A DNA stretch of 64,000 bases from Monodelphis domestica (taxonomy: Eukaryota > Chordata > Mammalia > Didelphimorphia > Didelphidae). The DNA lies in assembly GCF_027887165.1 (NCBI RefSeq), contig NC_077228.1:385194456-385258455 (forward strand), written 5' to 3'. Of the stretch, positions 1-11,015 are shown in pieces. A program made the translations under genes and the position numbers. The notes beneath the pieces were generated by a model. The model was not told the DNA's origin and did no database searches. It saw only the letters and a program-made list of their open reading frames with translations. How positions within the stretch are numbered: the stretch's first letter is position 1; each line of letters opens with the position of its first letter.

Positions 1-1077
1 TATTAGATCATAAGTTCCGTGTGGGCAATGTTCATGTTGATTTTCAGTTTGGCATCTTCAGCACTTGGCATAATGCCTTTCAGTAGTCACCTAATAAACA
101 CCCATAGGAAACTACTATACATTTTTTAAACAAGGCAGTATCATGATGAAAATGGAGTTTCAGGGAGATTTGCAAGGCACGAATACTCAGGTAAAACTGG
201 AAGAGAAATCAGAATAAGTAGAACAGATATGTGCATGCACTAATGACTTCTGCACAATAATTTAATATGTACACCTTGTATACACACACACACATAATCA
301 AAGTACCTAGAACCAGTGAAATCTCATCTCTGATATCACTGTTTTCACCAAACCACAGACTGTTTGTTGCTGCTGCTCAGAACTAAAATATTTCTTCTAG
401 GTCCTTCAACTTCCACATGCAAATACTTCCCCAGGACTCATTAAATGCCACCTTCCCTGCTAAGACTGGTTCCTGTGAATAGTTCCAACTCCCCTTCCTA
501 AAAGAGAACAACAAAACCCAACAAATATAGCAAGTATACACAGCAACATGTGTGTTATTTCTAGACACTCATACATCATTTCAGTGACATAAGTCCAAAG
601 AGTCTTGTTGCACACTGGACACCCAACCTCATTCCACTCACATGGTTTGGCTGTAGAACACAGCAGGGTCTTATAAAGTCACTCCAGCAATACACACGAT
701 CATGCAGCATAGCCTAGCCAGGAAAATTAAGTGTAATTGATGATCAAGAGAGGATTCTTTATTCTACTATTAGAAGGCAGAGCCTTGCTTAAGAAGCCAA
801 AGCAATAAGGTAATTATTCCATCATAACTCATAGATTTTTACCCACCTCTTCATCACTGACACTGTCCTTGGCTCAATTTAAGCATTTCTGGCTAATTCA
901 GAAAATGAGAAATTGGTGAGGAAGATGTAATCTAGCTAACATCATTCTGCTGCCTCCAGAACCCACTGCTTCCTTCTTACTTTTGTTCCAATTCTCTTCT
1001 AAATGCAATTTAGTTGGGCCCATATTGCTATGAAAAAGGGACAAGAATTGGGTCAGAATATTCTCTATGCTGGGTAT
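1..1077. other. Non-coding, no recognised element
   Basis: AT-rich sequence with only short chance ORFs and a short CA run near 285. I recognise no exon, RNA gene or repeat family here. Confidence 0.5.
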
Positions 1078-1310
1078 AATAGAAAGATATGAATTCAGAA
1101 AGACCAAGGTTTTCAATTTCAATTATGTCACTTACAATGTGATTTTGGGGAAATCACTTTACTGCTTATAAACTCAATCTCCTGTTTCATAAAATGAGTT
1201 AATAATGCACTACTTATCTCACAGGGGTGTTATTAGGACCAATTAATCCCTTGTATTTCAAGCAATTGATAAGTTCTAGAGCTTTATACAAGTGTGTGCT
1301 TTTATTATTC
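1078..1310 (+). repeat. MIR/THER-type SINE, degraded
   Basis: It follows the order of a MIR-like CORE-SINE: an AAGACC...TTTTCAATTT head, a TGTGATTTTGGGGAAATCACTTT core, then CTCCTGTTTCATAAAATGAG and a GTTATTAGGA tail. It is heavily diverged and has no visible target duplication. The core 'GTGA-TTTGGG-AA-TCACTT' is the diagnostic part. Confidence 0.55.
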
Positions 1311-1392
1311 TCAGTATAACTGAAAGTTCTTTGACCTGAATGGTAGAAAAGTCAAGCTGGAATATAAATGAAGGTTTTCTGATCTTTGAGTT

Positions 1393-1770
1393 AGTATTAG
1401 AAGGGATCTTAGAGGTTAAAAGGGTCAGATCTCTCATTTTACATATGAATAAACTGAAAGCCAAAGATGTTAAGTCTGAGATTCTCAACCTAGGGTCTGT
1501 GAACCTGTAGGTTTTAAAAATATCTTGATAACTGCATTTCAATATGACTGGTTTCATTTGTAATCTTTTATATCTTATTTTATGCATTTAAAAACACTAT
1601 CCTGAGAAGGAGTTCCATAAATTTCATGAGATCATCAGAGAGATCCAAAAAAATTAAGAATTCTAATGTAGTAATTTGCCCACTGTTGTACATAAGGAGT
1701 AAATGGCAAAAGCCAATGTTAGAACTCAGGTTCATTGATTCCTAAATCCAGAGCAGTTTCCACTGCAACA
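1393..1770 (-). repeat. MIR-type SINE split by an hAT element
   Basis: The left half (about 1393-1475) reads 'GGGATCTTAGAGG...CTCATTTTACATATGAATAAACTGA'. The right half (about 1667-1770) resumes with 'AATTTGCCCA...AGAACTCAGG...CCACTGCAAC'. Together they give one MIR in reverse orientation, interrupted by the element at 1476-1666. Confidence 0.55.
1476..1666. mobile_element. hAT-type non-autonomous DNA transposon remnant
   Basis: The inner part (ACTGCATTTCAATATGACTGG ... ATTTTATGCATTTAAAAACA ... CTGAGAAGGAGTTCC) matches the element at 25741-25953 in order and spacing. The left end, AGATTCTCAACCT, and the right end, ATTAAGAATTCT, are decayed inverted repeats of the hAT 'GGTTCTTAACCT' type. It lies inside a MIR, so it is younger than that MIR. 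No clean 8-bp duplication survives. Confidence 0.55.
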
Positions 1771-1894
1771 AAGTCCTAGGCCTTTAACAATTTGAAATTT
1801 TTTAGCCCATCTGAATTCATTCTCTAAGTTGACATCTAAAACAACTTTTTAGATCCTTGTACCATCCCAGGATAGCTGTGCAGTTCATGAAGTA

Positions 1895-2235
1895 TTCATT
1901 GTAAGCCCCTTGAAAGCAGCATCTTTTTTATCTCTTCCTTGATCTCCCTAACTATGAATTTTTGTTGTTGTTCATCCATGCCTGACTCTTTGTGACACTT
2001 TTTGAAGTTTTCTTGGCAAAGATATTGGAGTAGTTTACCATTTCCTTCTCAAGCTCATTTTACAGATGAGGAAACTAAGGCAAATAGAATTAAGTAACTT
2101 TCTAGGGTCACATAGTTAGTGTCTGAAGCAGGAATTGAACTTAGCTCTTCATGATTCCAGGGTTGATGCTCTATCCATTTTGCCACCTACTTTGAATATA
2201 GTAGTTATTTAATACATGTTCTTTGAATTGAAATA
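1895..2235 (+). repeat. L2 LINE 3' end, split by a SINE
   Basis: The left part has the L2 tail pattern 'GTAAGCCCCTTGAAAGCAGC...TTTTTTATCTCTTCC'. After the SINE at 1962-2196 the last bases continue as 'TAGTTATTTAATACATGTTC'. This is the usual L2 3' terminus that encodes no protein. Confidence 0.5.
1962..2196 (-). repeat. MAR1-like CORE-SINE
   Basis: Reverse orientation: a GTTGTTGTTCA tail, then 'TTTTCTTGGCAAAGATATTG', 'CCATTTCCTTCTC', 'CATTTTACAGATGAGGAAAC', and an ending in 'TCTATCCATTTTGCCACCTA'. The order matches at least ten other copies in the window. It sits within an L2 3' end. Confidence 0.75.
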
Positions 2236-3555
2236 CAATGAGTTATTTTGTGATAGGCTTAAAATCCCACAATTAAGATAAATAACCTCTAAGAATCCCT
2301 CTCTGATCCCCTCAGTTAGAAATAATCTCTCTCCTCTGAATTAACTATATCCTTCTCTTACTATGTTTTCACACTCTATATCATAGCATTTGTAAACATC
2401 TTGTCATACCATTGGACTATGGTTTTTAAGGGCTCCCAATTTTTATTCTTCTTTGCATTCTCCATTAGATATTGAACAGCTCAAGAACTCATATACATTG
2501 TTGAGTCAAAATCAAAGGGAAGAAATCTTGTGCCAATTTGTAAAATGTTTTAGTCATTTACCTTCAGAAATCTAGAATATGAGTGGCATCGCAAAACACC
2601 AAAGAAGTCAGATTAGACATTAACTAAAATATCTTGACAAAAAAATTTGTTGAGCTATTTAGAGGACTACACTTCATTCATCTGGTTAACAAAGTGACAC
2701 TCATGTCCTGGAAGTTGAGATTTGGGGCACTGAGTATGCAAAATATTTTTAATCCTCAAGGTGTTACTTGATGGGAAAGAATGACAGAAATAGAGGGTTA
2801 CTTGCCAGAACCATGCCATGATTCTGGTAGTTGGCACAAATGTAAGGAGTACCTTGTGACCATACTGGCAGGGGTGGGAGAAGCTAGAGTTCTAAATTCT
2901 CTTGGCCCCTTACAAGGGACAATAATAGAAGATGCCTAGAGATTTGAAATAAGAATGTAGATCAGGCAAATTTCAATTAAGAGTAGGGAACATTATTAAA
3001 GGTATTGGGAATTCCAAACCAGGATGAAGCAAAAAATAGATCAAAATATTATTTTAAGAAGGGGTTGCATAAAAACAAATTGCCAGAAGAATAAATATGG
3101 AAGCAACTTTTGTCCTTGGAGCTTCATGAAAGATGGCTACACAGTCCTGTGAGGGGAGTGTCCTTGGTATTTTGAATTCTCTCTTCACGTTGGCAAGAAA
3201 ACTAACCAACTGAGCCAATGTGGTTTGCTGGGCTCTCCATATTGGCAGGATCTGATGCTACATGTGTTCATTAATTTCATGCTTTCCATTTAGGACATGG
3301 TTTTAACTTGTAGGAAATGCAGTACAAGTTCTAGTCTCTTTTTTTCAGACCCTTGTCTAATTTTCTATACTGTCTCTATCTACACCTTTGTTGATGTTCA
3401 AGAGGCATTATTTATCTACTGTGACAAATGATGGTTAGAAGAAGAATATATGCTCCATTATCTGGATGAGAAATATCTAGATCATGAACCAATCCATGGA
3501 AGTGAGGTTTATATCATGTTTTGAAAGAAACAAATGGTGTTGGAAGAAGAGAGAA
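2236..3555. other. Mostly unrecognised sequence, possible L2 remnant
   Basis: About 2285-2505 has a faint L2-like run (CCTCTCTGATCCCC...TTGTAAACATC...GGACTATG). The remainder is AT-rich without supported genes or repeats. Confidence 0.35.
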
Positions 3556-3559
3556 TTTC

Positions 3560-4172
3560 ATAAGTGTTCTTACATGCTACTCTCCTCTGTATATACTCTA
3601 TGGTCTAACTATGCTGACATCCTCACTATTTGTTATTTGGAAAAACATTTCCATGCCTTTCATTGGTTTCCCCTTGGAATGTTCTTCATCTTCATGTCTA
3701 TCTCTTAGTTTCTCTTACTACCATAAAGACTCGGATCAAATCTCACTTTCTGCAGGACTTTCCCAATTTCCCCAGATGTTAATGCTCTCTGAAATATATC
3801 TTCCCCTAGTTATTTATATGTTGTTATTCAGTCATTTCTAACTCTTCATGACCCTTTTTTTTATTTTCTAGGCAAAGATACTGGGATGATATATCATTTC
3901 CTTCTCCATCTCATTTTACAGATGAGGAAATTTAGGCAAGTGAGTTAAATTAACTTGCTGAGTGTCATGTAGCTAGTAATTGTCTCAAGCTGGTTTTGAA
4001 CTCAGGTCTTCCTGAATTCAGCTCAGCGTGCTATCTAGCTGTCCCTATTTACATGTGACCTCATATATGAACTTGTTGAAGAAAGGGACTGTTCTTATTT
4101 ATATCTTTTTTTGTATCCCAAGCACTCATCACAATACCTGGTACTCACTTAAGTGATTTATAAATTTCTGTT
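3560..4172 (+). repeat. L2 LINE 3' end, split by a MAR1-like SINE
   Basis: It follows the L2 3' order: CCATGCCTTTCATTGG and CCTTGGAATGTTCTTC, then 'TTTCTGCAGGACTTTCCC...CCCC', then (after the SINE at 3818-4046) 'GAAGAAAGGGACTGTTC...TATCCCAAGCACTCATCACA...CTGGTACTCACTTAA'. The two pieces join in register. Confidence 0.6.
3818..4046 (-). repeat. MAR1-like CORE-SINE
   Basis: Reverse copy: GTTGTTATTCAGTCATTTCTAAC tail region, GGCAAAGATACTGG, ATTTCCTTCTCCATCTCATT, ACAGATGAGGAAA, 'GAACTCAGGTCTTCCTGA', and an end at 'CTATCTAGCTGTCCC'. It is inserted into the L2 3' end at 3560-4172. Confidence 0.75.
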
Positions 4173-4287
4173 CAAAATGTTCCTAAACTGATATCTCTTT
4201 AGTATAGTTATTATGCAACATAGACCAATTAAGTCCTATAGCATACAACACACCCAATTATTCATATAATTTCAGCCATTTAATAAT

Positions 4288-5650
4288 TTGTGGTATCTGA
4301 TGGTGATGGAATATTATTGTGCTGAAAGGAATAATTAACTGGAGGAATTCAATGTGAATTAGAAAGACCTTCAGGAACTGATGCGGAGTGAAAGGAGCAG
4401 AACCAGGAGAAGATTGTACACAGAGACTGATACACTGTGGCACAATCAAATATAATGGACTTCTCTACTAGCAGCAATGCAATAATCCAAAACAATTCTG
4501 AGGGATTTATTCATTTCTGTTCTTCTGACCATAAATATAGAGCTTTCTACTCTGTACTATGCTGAAAGGCATCAGGAGGTTGGTGTCTATGATCTATGTT
4601 AAAGGATGTAAGGGTAGAGCTCATGGAAAGGTAGAAACAATATGAATGTCTTAGTGTCAAACACTTGAGTACTAATGGCTGTCTTGTTGCCCTGTTACAT
4701 AAATTACCACAGCTTGGACATCATAAACTGTGGGTTCATGGATGCAGTAGGAAGTGTGAAGATTGGATTTGGCTCTCCCCTGATTGTAACAATGAAAGTA
4801 CTTAGCTCTTCCTTGATTGTGAAGATTAAATTGTAATCCCCTATCTATTCATTGATTTAATCCCTCAAAAATGTAAGCAAAGTACTTAAAGTTGAGTGGG
4901 AAGATCTGCCCATGTTAGATCTCATCACCAAAGGTGTAAATATCCCGCTTAATCATGAAGTGAGAGGTCTGTGACCATGTGTGCGATAATGGGTAATGAA
5001 TTAGAATAGACTAACTGCATTCTGGGCATTCCTAGAGCAGAGCATCAACTGTGATTGGTAGATGTGGAATTAGGGGAAGTGATGAAAGAAAAAAGGTTTT
5101 AAAAAGAAAGAGACAAGGGCCTGAATGTTTGTTGGGCTTCTGGGAGTTGTTGGTGGTGGTTGGTCTTCTGGGAGTTTTGAAAGAGACACACTTGGAGTGG
5201 AGCCTCCTGTAAGAAGCAGTTCTACTGGAGTTGAGGCTGATACAGAATCTGCTGATTGAATTGACACATGGTGAGTGTAAAGACTGACTTCCTTTCCTTG
5301 ACCTTTCTGGAGGCATCAGCCTCTGAGAAAGACCCATCATCTTGAGACTCCTTTCCCCTGGCTGGGGCCACAGAATCGCCACCTGGCTCAGAGGAAGTTA
5401 GAGCTTTCTCCGCCCCCCTCCTTTTCTTCTCTTTCTCTCTTCCTTAATATCTTCCCTCAATTGTAAGAAAACTACCAGAAATTCCATTTGACTTTAGTAA
5501 TTCATTTTGGGATTTAGTAATTAAATCCCTGGTGACCAATTAAATATATTCAGTCCAACCATAGAATTAACAGAAGCAAGTGTAGACTGGACCTTGTAAG
5601 CAGGCAGCCTTCATTCAATAAAAATCATTTTCTTTCTACTGAAAAATAAA
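4288..5650 (+). mobile_element. Old L1 3' end (ORF2 tail and 3' UTR) split by a solo LTR
   Basis: About 4300-4460 is homologous to the ORF2 C-terminus of the full-length L1 in this window (reverse complement of 40750-40900): GATGGTGATGGAATATTATTG, 'CAGGAACTGATGCGGAGTGA', 'GTACACAGAGACTGATACAC'. The 3' UTR follows to 4754. After the LTR at 4755-5572, 5573-5650 resumes and ends in an A-rich stretch with AATAAAAATC-type signals. The element is 5'-truncated and non-coding. The 3' UTR assignment of the last part is inference. Confidence 0.55.
4755..5572 (+). mobile_element. Solo LTR of an endogenous retrovirus (fossil)
   Basis: The 818-bp LTR starts TGTGAAGATTGG and ends ATTAACA, with a 4-bp flanking duplication GAAG (4751-4754 and 5573-5576). 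It is closely related to the LTR at 37380-38270: both share 'TGTAACA..GAA..TACTTAGCTC', 'CTTGAGACTCCTTTCCCCTG' and 'AAATCCCTGGTGACCA'. No internal retroviral region is present, as expected after LTR-LTR recombination. The 4-bp duplication suits a class I (gammaretrovirus-like) element. It is moderately old and younger than the L1 it interrupts. Confidence 0.8.
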
Positions 5651-5696
5651 AATCAAACCTTGACCAGCATCCGTCCCTTTTAAGAATGCATTCACC

Positions 5697-5872
5697 ATGG
5701 AAATAGCTAGCCAACTCAGTGGACTGAGAGCCTAGAGATAGGAAGTCCTGGGTTCAAATATGGCCTCAGATACTTCCTAGCTATGTGTTCCTAGATAAGT
5801 CATTTAGACCCCATTGCCTAGACCTTTTACCTTAGATCCAATACACAGTTTTTTTTTTAAAAAGAATGCATT
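5697..5872 (+). repeat. tRNA-headed marsupial SINE (WSINE1/SINE1_MD-like)
   Basis: The head ACTCAGTGGACTGAGAGCC is followed by a B-box-like GGGTTCAAATATGG, 'CCTCAGATACTTCCTAGCTA', 'CCCCATTGCCTAGACC' and 'CAATACACAG', then a T/A-rich tail. It is diverged. The tRNA-like B box is part of the SINE and not a tRNA gene. Confidence 0.8.
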
Positions 5873-6349
5873 GACCTCATCAGTTCACAAGTTTATGGCA
5901 AATGAATAGATATAAAAAGAATTTTCTTCCTCATTTAAAAAACTTAGCACCTCTTTATATTAATCAGGGCCCCATTGCCCCCCTAGTCACTTCTTTGAAG
6001 CCTGTACTTATTTTTTTCTTAGGGATGTGGGGAGGAAGTTGAGTACAACCAAAGTAGTCCATGCTCTTTGGGGTCTAAGTCACCCATCAAGTCTCACAGC
6101 TATGATTTTTGTCATTCAGATTGTTAAACATCTACTGTTAAACTTGGATGAAAATTCACAGCTGCAATGTGCTGAATGCCTGAAACAGAGGGATCATTGT
6201 TTCCAATTTCTCTGTTATATGGTGACTTTTCATTTAAAAAAATTTTTTTTTTGCTCACAATTCTTCAAAGGATTCCCAAACATTTTTATAAATCTTCAAT
6301 TTATCTATGTAGAAACTCTTTGGTTCAAGCAGCAAATATCCTTCTTTTT
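5873..6349. other. No recognised element
   Basis: AT-rich sequence with T-runs near 6240. Chance ORFs only. Confidence 0.4.
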
Positions 6350-6478
6350 TTAAAGATAAGAAAGTTGGGTCACTAAAAGAGTAAGTGGCTTGCCTAACAT
6401 CACTTACCTAATCAGTAGTAGAGCCAGGAATTAAATGTAGGACGTCTGACTTTCAATCCAGTGTGATAGTCATTCTAG
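6350..6478 (-). repeat. MIR-type SINE fragment
   Basis: Reverse orientation core 'AAGTGGCTTGCCTAACATCAC...AGTAGTAGAGCCAGGAATTAAA...GACTTTCAATCCAGTG'. Confidence 0.6.
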
Positions 6479-6970
6479 ACTATGGGGCCTCTGATGACAG
6501 CTGTCTAGAAAAATTTGCTCTGTTGGCATGGCTATAAATATCTGTGAATTGGGGCACTTAATATGCTCTGGTGGAGGTGAGTGATGTTTTTCATTTGATT
6601 TACAAATAGCAGAAGACAGAGAATCCAGTTTTTTGCCAGACATTCTGTGCATACACTTTCCCCACTAAACTTTCTTGGGAAGACTAGTTTCCATTAAAGA
6701 AAAGTATTCCTTTTTTCATTGAGCATTCAAGGCCTACAATTTTAGCTTGTAGTCAATGAAATATTCATCTATTTGGTTAGGCACTACTCCACTCAGAAGT
6801 GAGATTATCCTGCTTTATAGAAAGGAAACAAAAGACAAAAATAAAGATACAGATTTTGGGAACATGGCCTAATTTCAGTCTCATAATGTTATCTTTCCAT
6901 TAAGGCAAACATTTACTCTTACCTGGTGTGCACCTTATCTCTGTGCTAGATAGGGACACTCACACATAAG
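6479..6970. other. No recognised element
   Basis: I see nothing beyond AT-rich unique sequence. Confidence 0.35.
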
Positions 6971-7200
6971 CACCAAATAGGGCAATAGATAACATGCTAG
7001 ACCTGGAATCAGGAAGCCTTGAGTTCAAAAGCAGCCATTGACACTTATTAGCTATGTGACCCTGCACAACTCAGTTAACCTCTGCCTACCTCGATTTCTG
7101 CATCTATAAGATGAGTATAGCAATAATGTTATTGCAAAGATAAAATCTATAAAAATGTTTTGCAAATTTCGAGGTACTATATTAATGTTTTCTATTATTA
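6971..7200 (+). repeat. MIR/THER-type SINE
   Basis: GACCTGGAATCAGGAAGCCT, then TTGAGTTCAAAAGC, 'TTAGCTATGTGACCCTG', 'ATCTATAAGATGAG', and a long 3' part ending with TTTTGCAAATT..AGGTACTATATTAATG and TATTATTAT. The long 3' tail marks it as the marsupial full-length type. Confidence 0.7.
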
Positions 7201-8262
7201 TTAGATATAATCAGAAAAACTAATGCTAGGTCCCAAAGTTTTAGGACTTTCTGACTGTGATTTCTTGGTGATCTCATATCTGAATTTCTTTTACATCTGA
7301 GGGGTTCAGAAGTATAACCTAACTTAATACATCAACTAAAAACCATTAGTGCTCCATGAAATGTCAGGGAGATTTTTTTACAGAGGCATTTGAGAGAAAA
7401 GGGCATTAGCAGTAGCTGGAAAATTGTAGTACATTGGACTAACTACAGCAATGAATGTTCTGGGCAGATCACCAGCTGGAAAAATGCCATGGGCTATCCC
7501 AGTTAATCACAAGGGAGTCAGGGGCCTATGAATGAGGCCAACATTTATACCTAGAAAATAGAATCAATCACTTTTCTTTAGGTCTGTGACATCACAGTCA
7601 AAAAAATCAGAAACCTTGGCATCTTTTGGGGAAAATGAGAGATAAGTGGTGGGGATGGGGAGGGGAGATTAATTTGCTTTCTTGTGAAAATATCCAAAAT
7701 AACATTATTTGGGTTTTTCCCCAATTTTAATTCATAAAATTTTAAGTGGGGTTCTGTCCTTCTTTTTCTGTCAGTTTATCACATATAAGCTGTTCATCAA
7801 CTTTTATAAAAATAAAGATCTTACCCCTCATTTTAAAGATGAATGAAGTGAAACAATAGGCACAACTTCTCTCATCCTTTCTACCTCCAGGGAAACACTT
7901 CAATACAAAGACACACAGTCATGTTTTCACTCCAATTCATCTTTCAGCACCTGAACTTAAGAGGTGTGAATGTATGGTGCTACAGGATTAGTTCCCAGAA
8001 GTCCATTCATTATGTGGTAGGTTCAAGTTGCTCAAAGAATGCAGAACTTTCTGGCTAGCCATCATTTGTTAGTCCTCTTAGGAACCCAGAAGTATTTTGA
8101 TGTCATCATCAAATAACATTAGGTGTACAGACATGTCCAAATAAACATCTTCCCCTCAATACTCCATGGATTAAAAAAATACTCCATGGATTTAGGATTT
8201 CATCATTGGAGGTATTTCCTGCTCTGATGCAGAACAATGCTTCTGCACTTAGTTAGTAGATG
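7201..8262. other. No recognised element; small local duplication
   Basis: Mostly unique. At about 8158-8191 the unit 'ATACTCCATGGATT' occurs twice around an A-run. No gene or interspersed repeat is recognised. Confidence 0.4.
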
Positions 8263-8520
8263 GTTAAGGACTGGCTAGAAAATGGGCAGAAGAAAGAGAG
8301 CCTGGTCTGGAATCAGAAAGACTCGCCTACCCGAGTTCAAATTTGATCTCGGGTACTTACTAGCTATGTGTCCCTGGGCAAGTCATTTAACCCTGTTCTC
8401 ATGTTCCTCACTTATAAAATGGACTGGGGGAGGAAATGGAAAATCATTCCAGTATCTTTACCAAGAAAACCCCAAATGGGGTCAAGAAGAGTCAAAAATA
8501 ACTAAATGGCAACAACAGGC
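8263..8520 (+). repeat. MAR1-like CORE-SINE
   Basis: Forward copy: 'CTGGTCTGGAATCAGAAAGAC', 'TAGCTATGTGTCCCTGGGCA', GGAAATGG, 'AGTATCTTTACCAAGAAAAC', 'CCCCAAATGGGGTC', and the tail GGCAACAACAG. Confidence 0.8.
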
Positions 8521-8640
8521 AGCCAAGCTTGTTGGAGAAGAGCTTCTTTGAATTAGGTTTGTCTCTGGAAGATAGACACAGTCTATTGCCAAGTCCACAC
8601 TCAAAAGATTTTAATTTGGTACAGATGGAAGGCAGTGTGA

Positions 8641-8835
8641 TAAAAAGGGAAACAACTAGGTTTAGAGTTGGGGAAATTGGATTGAAATCTTGGTTCTACT
8701 ATTTACTACCTATGTGATCTTGGGCAAGTCACTGACTTAATCCCTCTGGGACTCAGTTTCCTCATGAGACACCATGAATGTGATGACTTCTTAGGTCCCT
8801 TCTTGCTCTTAGTTAATGATGCTATGATCTCTGAA
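8641..8835 (+). repeat. MIR-type SINE
   Basis: 'GATTGAAATCTTGGTTCTAC', 'ACCTATGTGATCTTGGGCAA', 'GGGACTCAGTTTCCTCATGA', then the TAGGTCCCTTCTTGCTCTTAG end. Confidence 0.7.
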
Positions 8836-8892
8836 GTTACCTAAATTTTTTAGGGCTTGGTTTCTTCAATAACATAATGAAGGAATTGAACA

Positions 8893-9240
8893 ATTGTTGC
8901 TGCTTAATTGTTTTCCAATCATGTTTGATTCCTCATGATGCCATTTGTGCTTTTCTTAGCAGAAACGCTGGAATGTCTTGCCATTTCCCTCTCTAGCCCA
9001 TTTTAACAGATGAGGAAATTGGGACAAGCAGAGTTCAGTGACTTTCCCAGGGTCACACTCCTACATGTCTTCAGTCAGATTTAAATTTAGTAAGATTAGT
9101 CTTCTTGAAGGCAAGTCTGTCACTCTCTCCACTTTGCCACATAGCTGCCCAAAGGTCACACAGTTAGTGAACAAGAATTTGAATTCAGATCTTCCTAAGT
9201 CCCAGGCCAGTATGCTATCCACTGTGCCACTTATTTGCCT
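8893..9240 (-). repeat. Two adjoining reverse SINE copies
   Basis: 8893-9150 is a MAR1-like copy (GTTGCTGCTTAATTGTTTTC ... TTGCCATTTCCC ... AACAGATGAGGAAATTG ... CCACATAGCTGCCC). Immediately after it, 9151-9240 repeats the last part of a SINE: AGGTCACACAGTTAG ... GAATTCAGATCTTCCTAAG ... CTATCCACTGTGCCAC. The second piece could be a separate truncated SINE or a partial duplication. Confidence 0.7.
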
Positions 9241-9849
9241 TCAGAATGGGACTAGATCACCTCAAAATCTATAATCCTCTCAGACTTGCAGAGCTTTCTT
9301 CTGCTCGCATGGCCTTAGAAAGCCATCCATGTCACCTCCATGCTACAATGAGGAAAAATGTAGATGAGTTGGAAAATATTGTAAGACCTTAAGAGATCAT
9401 TTAGTACTCCCTTTCAGACCAAAAAGTATACTATGTCCCTTAGTGATGGAAGAAAACATAAAGTTTTTAAGATCTCCAGAGAAAGTAATATCATAACTTC
9501 CTTCATTAATCTAGTCTAGTATTTATCCCATTTTTTAAAAAATGTGCTAACCACTTTCCATATTTCTTCTGGACTTGTGATTTTATCATTATGGAAAACT
9601 CTCTACATAAAACTCCTTCAGCTGATGCATATTGGTAATTCATCTGCAACTTAGAGTCACTAAGCATCCTGAATAGCTTAGTGACTTTCCCATGATCACA
9701 CAGGTAGTATAGAGCAGAGGAAAAACTCAAGCACACCTCCTCTTGACTAAGGCTGGCTTGATATTTGATATACCTTATTATGCTTACTATGAATGAAGGT
9801 GACAAAACTCAAGAAAATATGATATATTGCATGTCATATTGAGACAGCA
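9241..9849 (-). other. Mostly unrecognised, SINE-derived remnant in the middle
   Basis: About 9600-9770 has a weak reverse SINE pattern (TAGTGACTTTCCCATGATCA..CAGGTAGTATAGAGCAGAGG). The flanks are unassigned. Confidence 0.35.
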
Positions 9850-10330
9850 ATGTATTGTGTATATCATACTGAACTTAGAATACTTGTATTCAATTCTTTC
9901 TTCTGTCATTTACTAGTTGTGTGACCATGGGAAAAGTTACAATCTTTCCAAGTCTCAGTTTCCTCAGCTATAAAATGGAGGTTATAATACCCATAGTAAT
10001 TATTTTGTGCAACTAGATGGTACAGTGTATAGAAGACTGGGCCTGGAGAAAGGAAGACTCATTTTCCTGAATTCAAATCTGGCCTCACTTAAGCCTGTTT
10101 GCTTTGGTTTTTCTCATCTGTAAAATGAGCTGGAGTAGGAAATGACAAACTACTCCAAGATCTTGGCCAAGAAAACCCCAAATTAAGTCCCAAAGAGTTA
10201 GACATGATTGAAACAGCCAAATAACAAGAACTCGCTTTACTAGGTTGTTGTGAAGCTCAAAGGAGATAATCTTTATGAAGAGCCTTGTAAATTTTGAAGT
10301 GTTATATGAATGTCAGTAATTGTAAAAAGC
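9850..10330 (+). repeat. MIR-type SINE interrupted by a MAR1-like SINE
   Basis: The left half (9850-9995) has 'TAGTTGTGTGACCATGGGAA' and 'CTCAGTTTCCTCAGCTATAA'. The right half (about 10232-10330) continues with 'ACTAGGTTGTTGTGAAGCTC..AGGAGATAATC..TGTAAATTTTGAAGTG'. The halves are in register around the inserted copy. Confidence 0.65.
9996..10231 (+). repeat. MAR1-like CORE-SINE nested in a MIR
   Basis: AACTAGATGGTACAGTG head, 'AATTCAAATCTGGCCTCA', 'CATCTGTAAAATGAGCTGGA', 'TCTTGGCCAAGAAAACCCC', and the tail CAGCCAAATAACAAG. It is younger than the surrounding MIR. Confidence 0.75.
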
Positions 10331-10774
10331 CAGTAATTATTATTGAGTGACTAAATCCTAGGAAATTATGACATTTGTTGTCAACACCCAACTGTTAAAA
10401 GCTTGACAATATTGCTTAATAATGCATAAATTTCATTCAAAAAAGGGAAAGATAGTTTAAACTACTTCCTCATTATTGAAGCAAAAATGGAAAAGAATTT
10501 GTCAAGATTTTTTTCCTACTATCTACATCATATTTCTTGCCTTCTTGGAGTGGGAGGGAGAAACATGGAGTGTAAAATATGGGAAATGATATTAAAATAA
10601 TATAGACACATAATCTGGAAAAAATAAAAAATGTTTAAAGTATAGTAATGACCAGTCCGCATGTAGGTATATGTGCATATGTATGTGTGCATATATATAT
10701 ATTATATATGTATATACAAAGAATAATGAAAGAGCAACATAGATGTTATTGTACAACATCTTGCACAATTGATA
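10331..10774 (+). other. AT-rich gap with a possible L1 3' tail
   Basis: About 10495-10645 resembles the end of old marsupial L1 copies (TTGCCTTCTTGGAGTGGGAG ... AATATGGGAAATG ... A-rich tail), compare 34880-34965. About 10660-10722 is an AT/GT simple repeat. Confidence 0.35.
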
Positions 10775-11015
10775 TAAACTGGAACCAGAGTTGGAAAAAC
10801 TTGGATTCCAATTCTACTTAAAAGAATTAATTAGCTATATGACCCTAGACAAGTCATTTAACTCATCTTATCTCCAATTCCTGTGTCTGTTAAGTAGAAA
10901 TAATAATAGTAAATATTTTACAGGATTGTTGAAAAGATAAAATGAGATACTGTATACCAAATGCCTTGCAAACCTTAAAGTGCCATATAAATATTAACTA
11001 TTGTTATTATCAATA
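10775..11015 (+). repeat. MIR/THER-type SINE, near full length
   Basis: 'CCAGAGTTGGAAAAACTTGG', 'TAGCTATATGACCCTAGACA', ACAGGATTGTTG, 'GCCTTGCAAACCTTAAAGTG', CCATATAAATATTAACTATTG. Confidence 0.7.

Noticed and set aside
5032-5382. 116-codon minus-strand ORF
   Set aside because: It lies wholly within a solo LTR, antisense to it, and has no recognisable domain.
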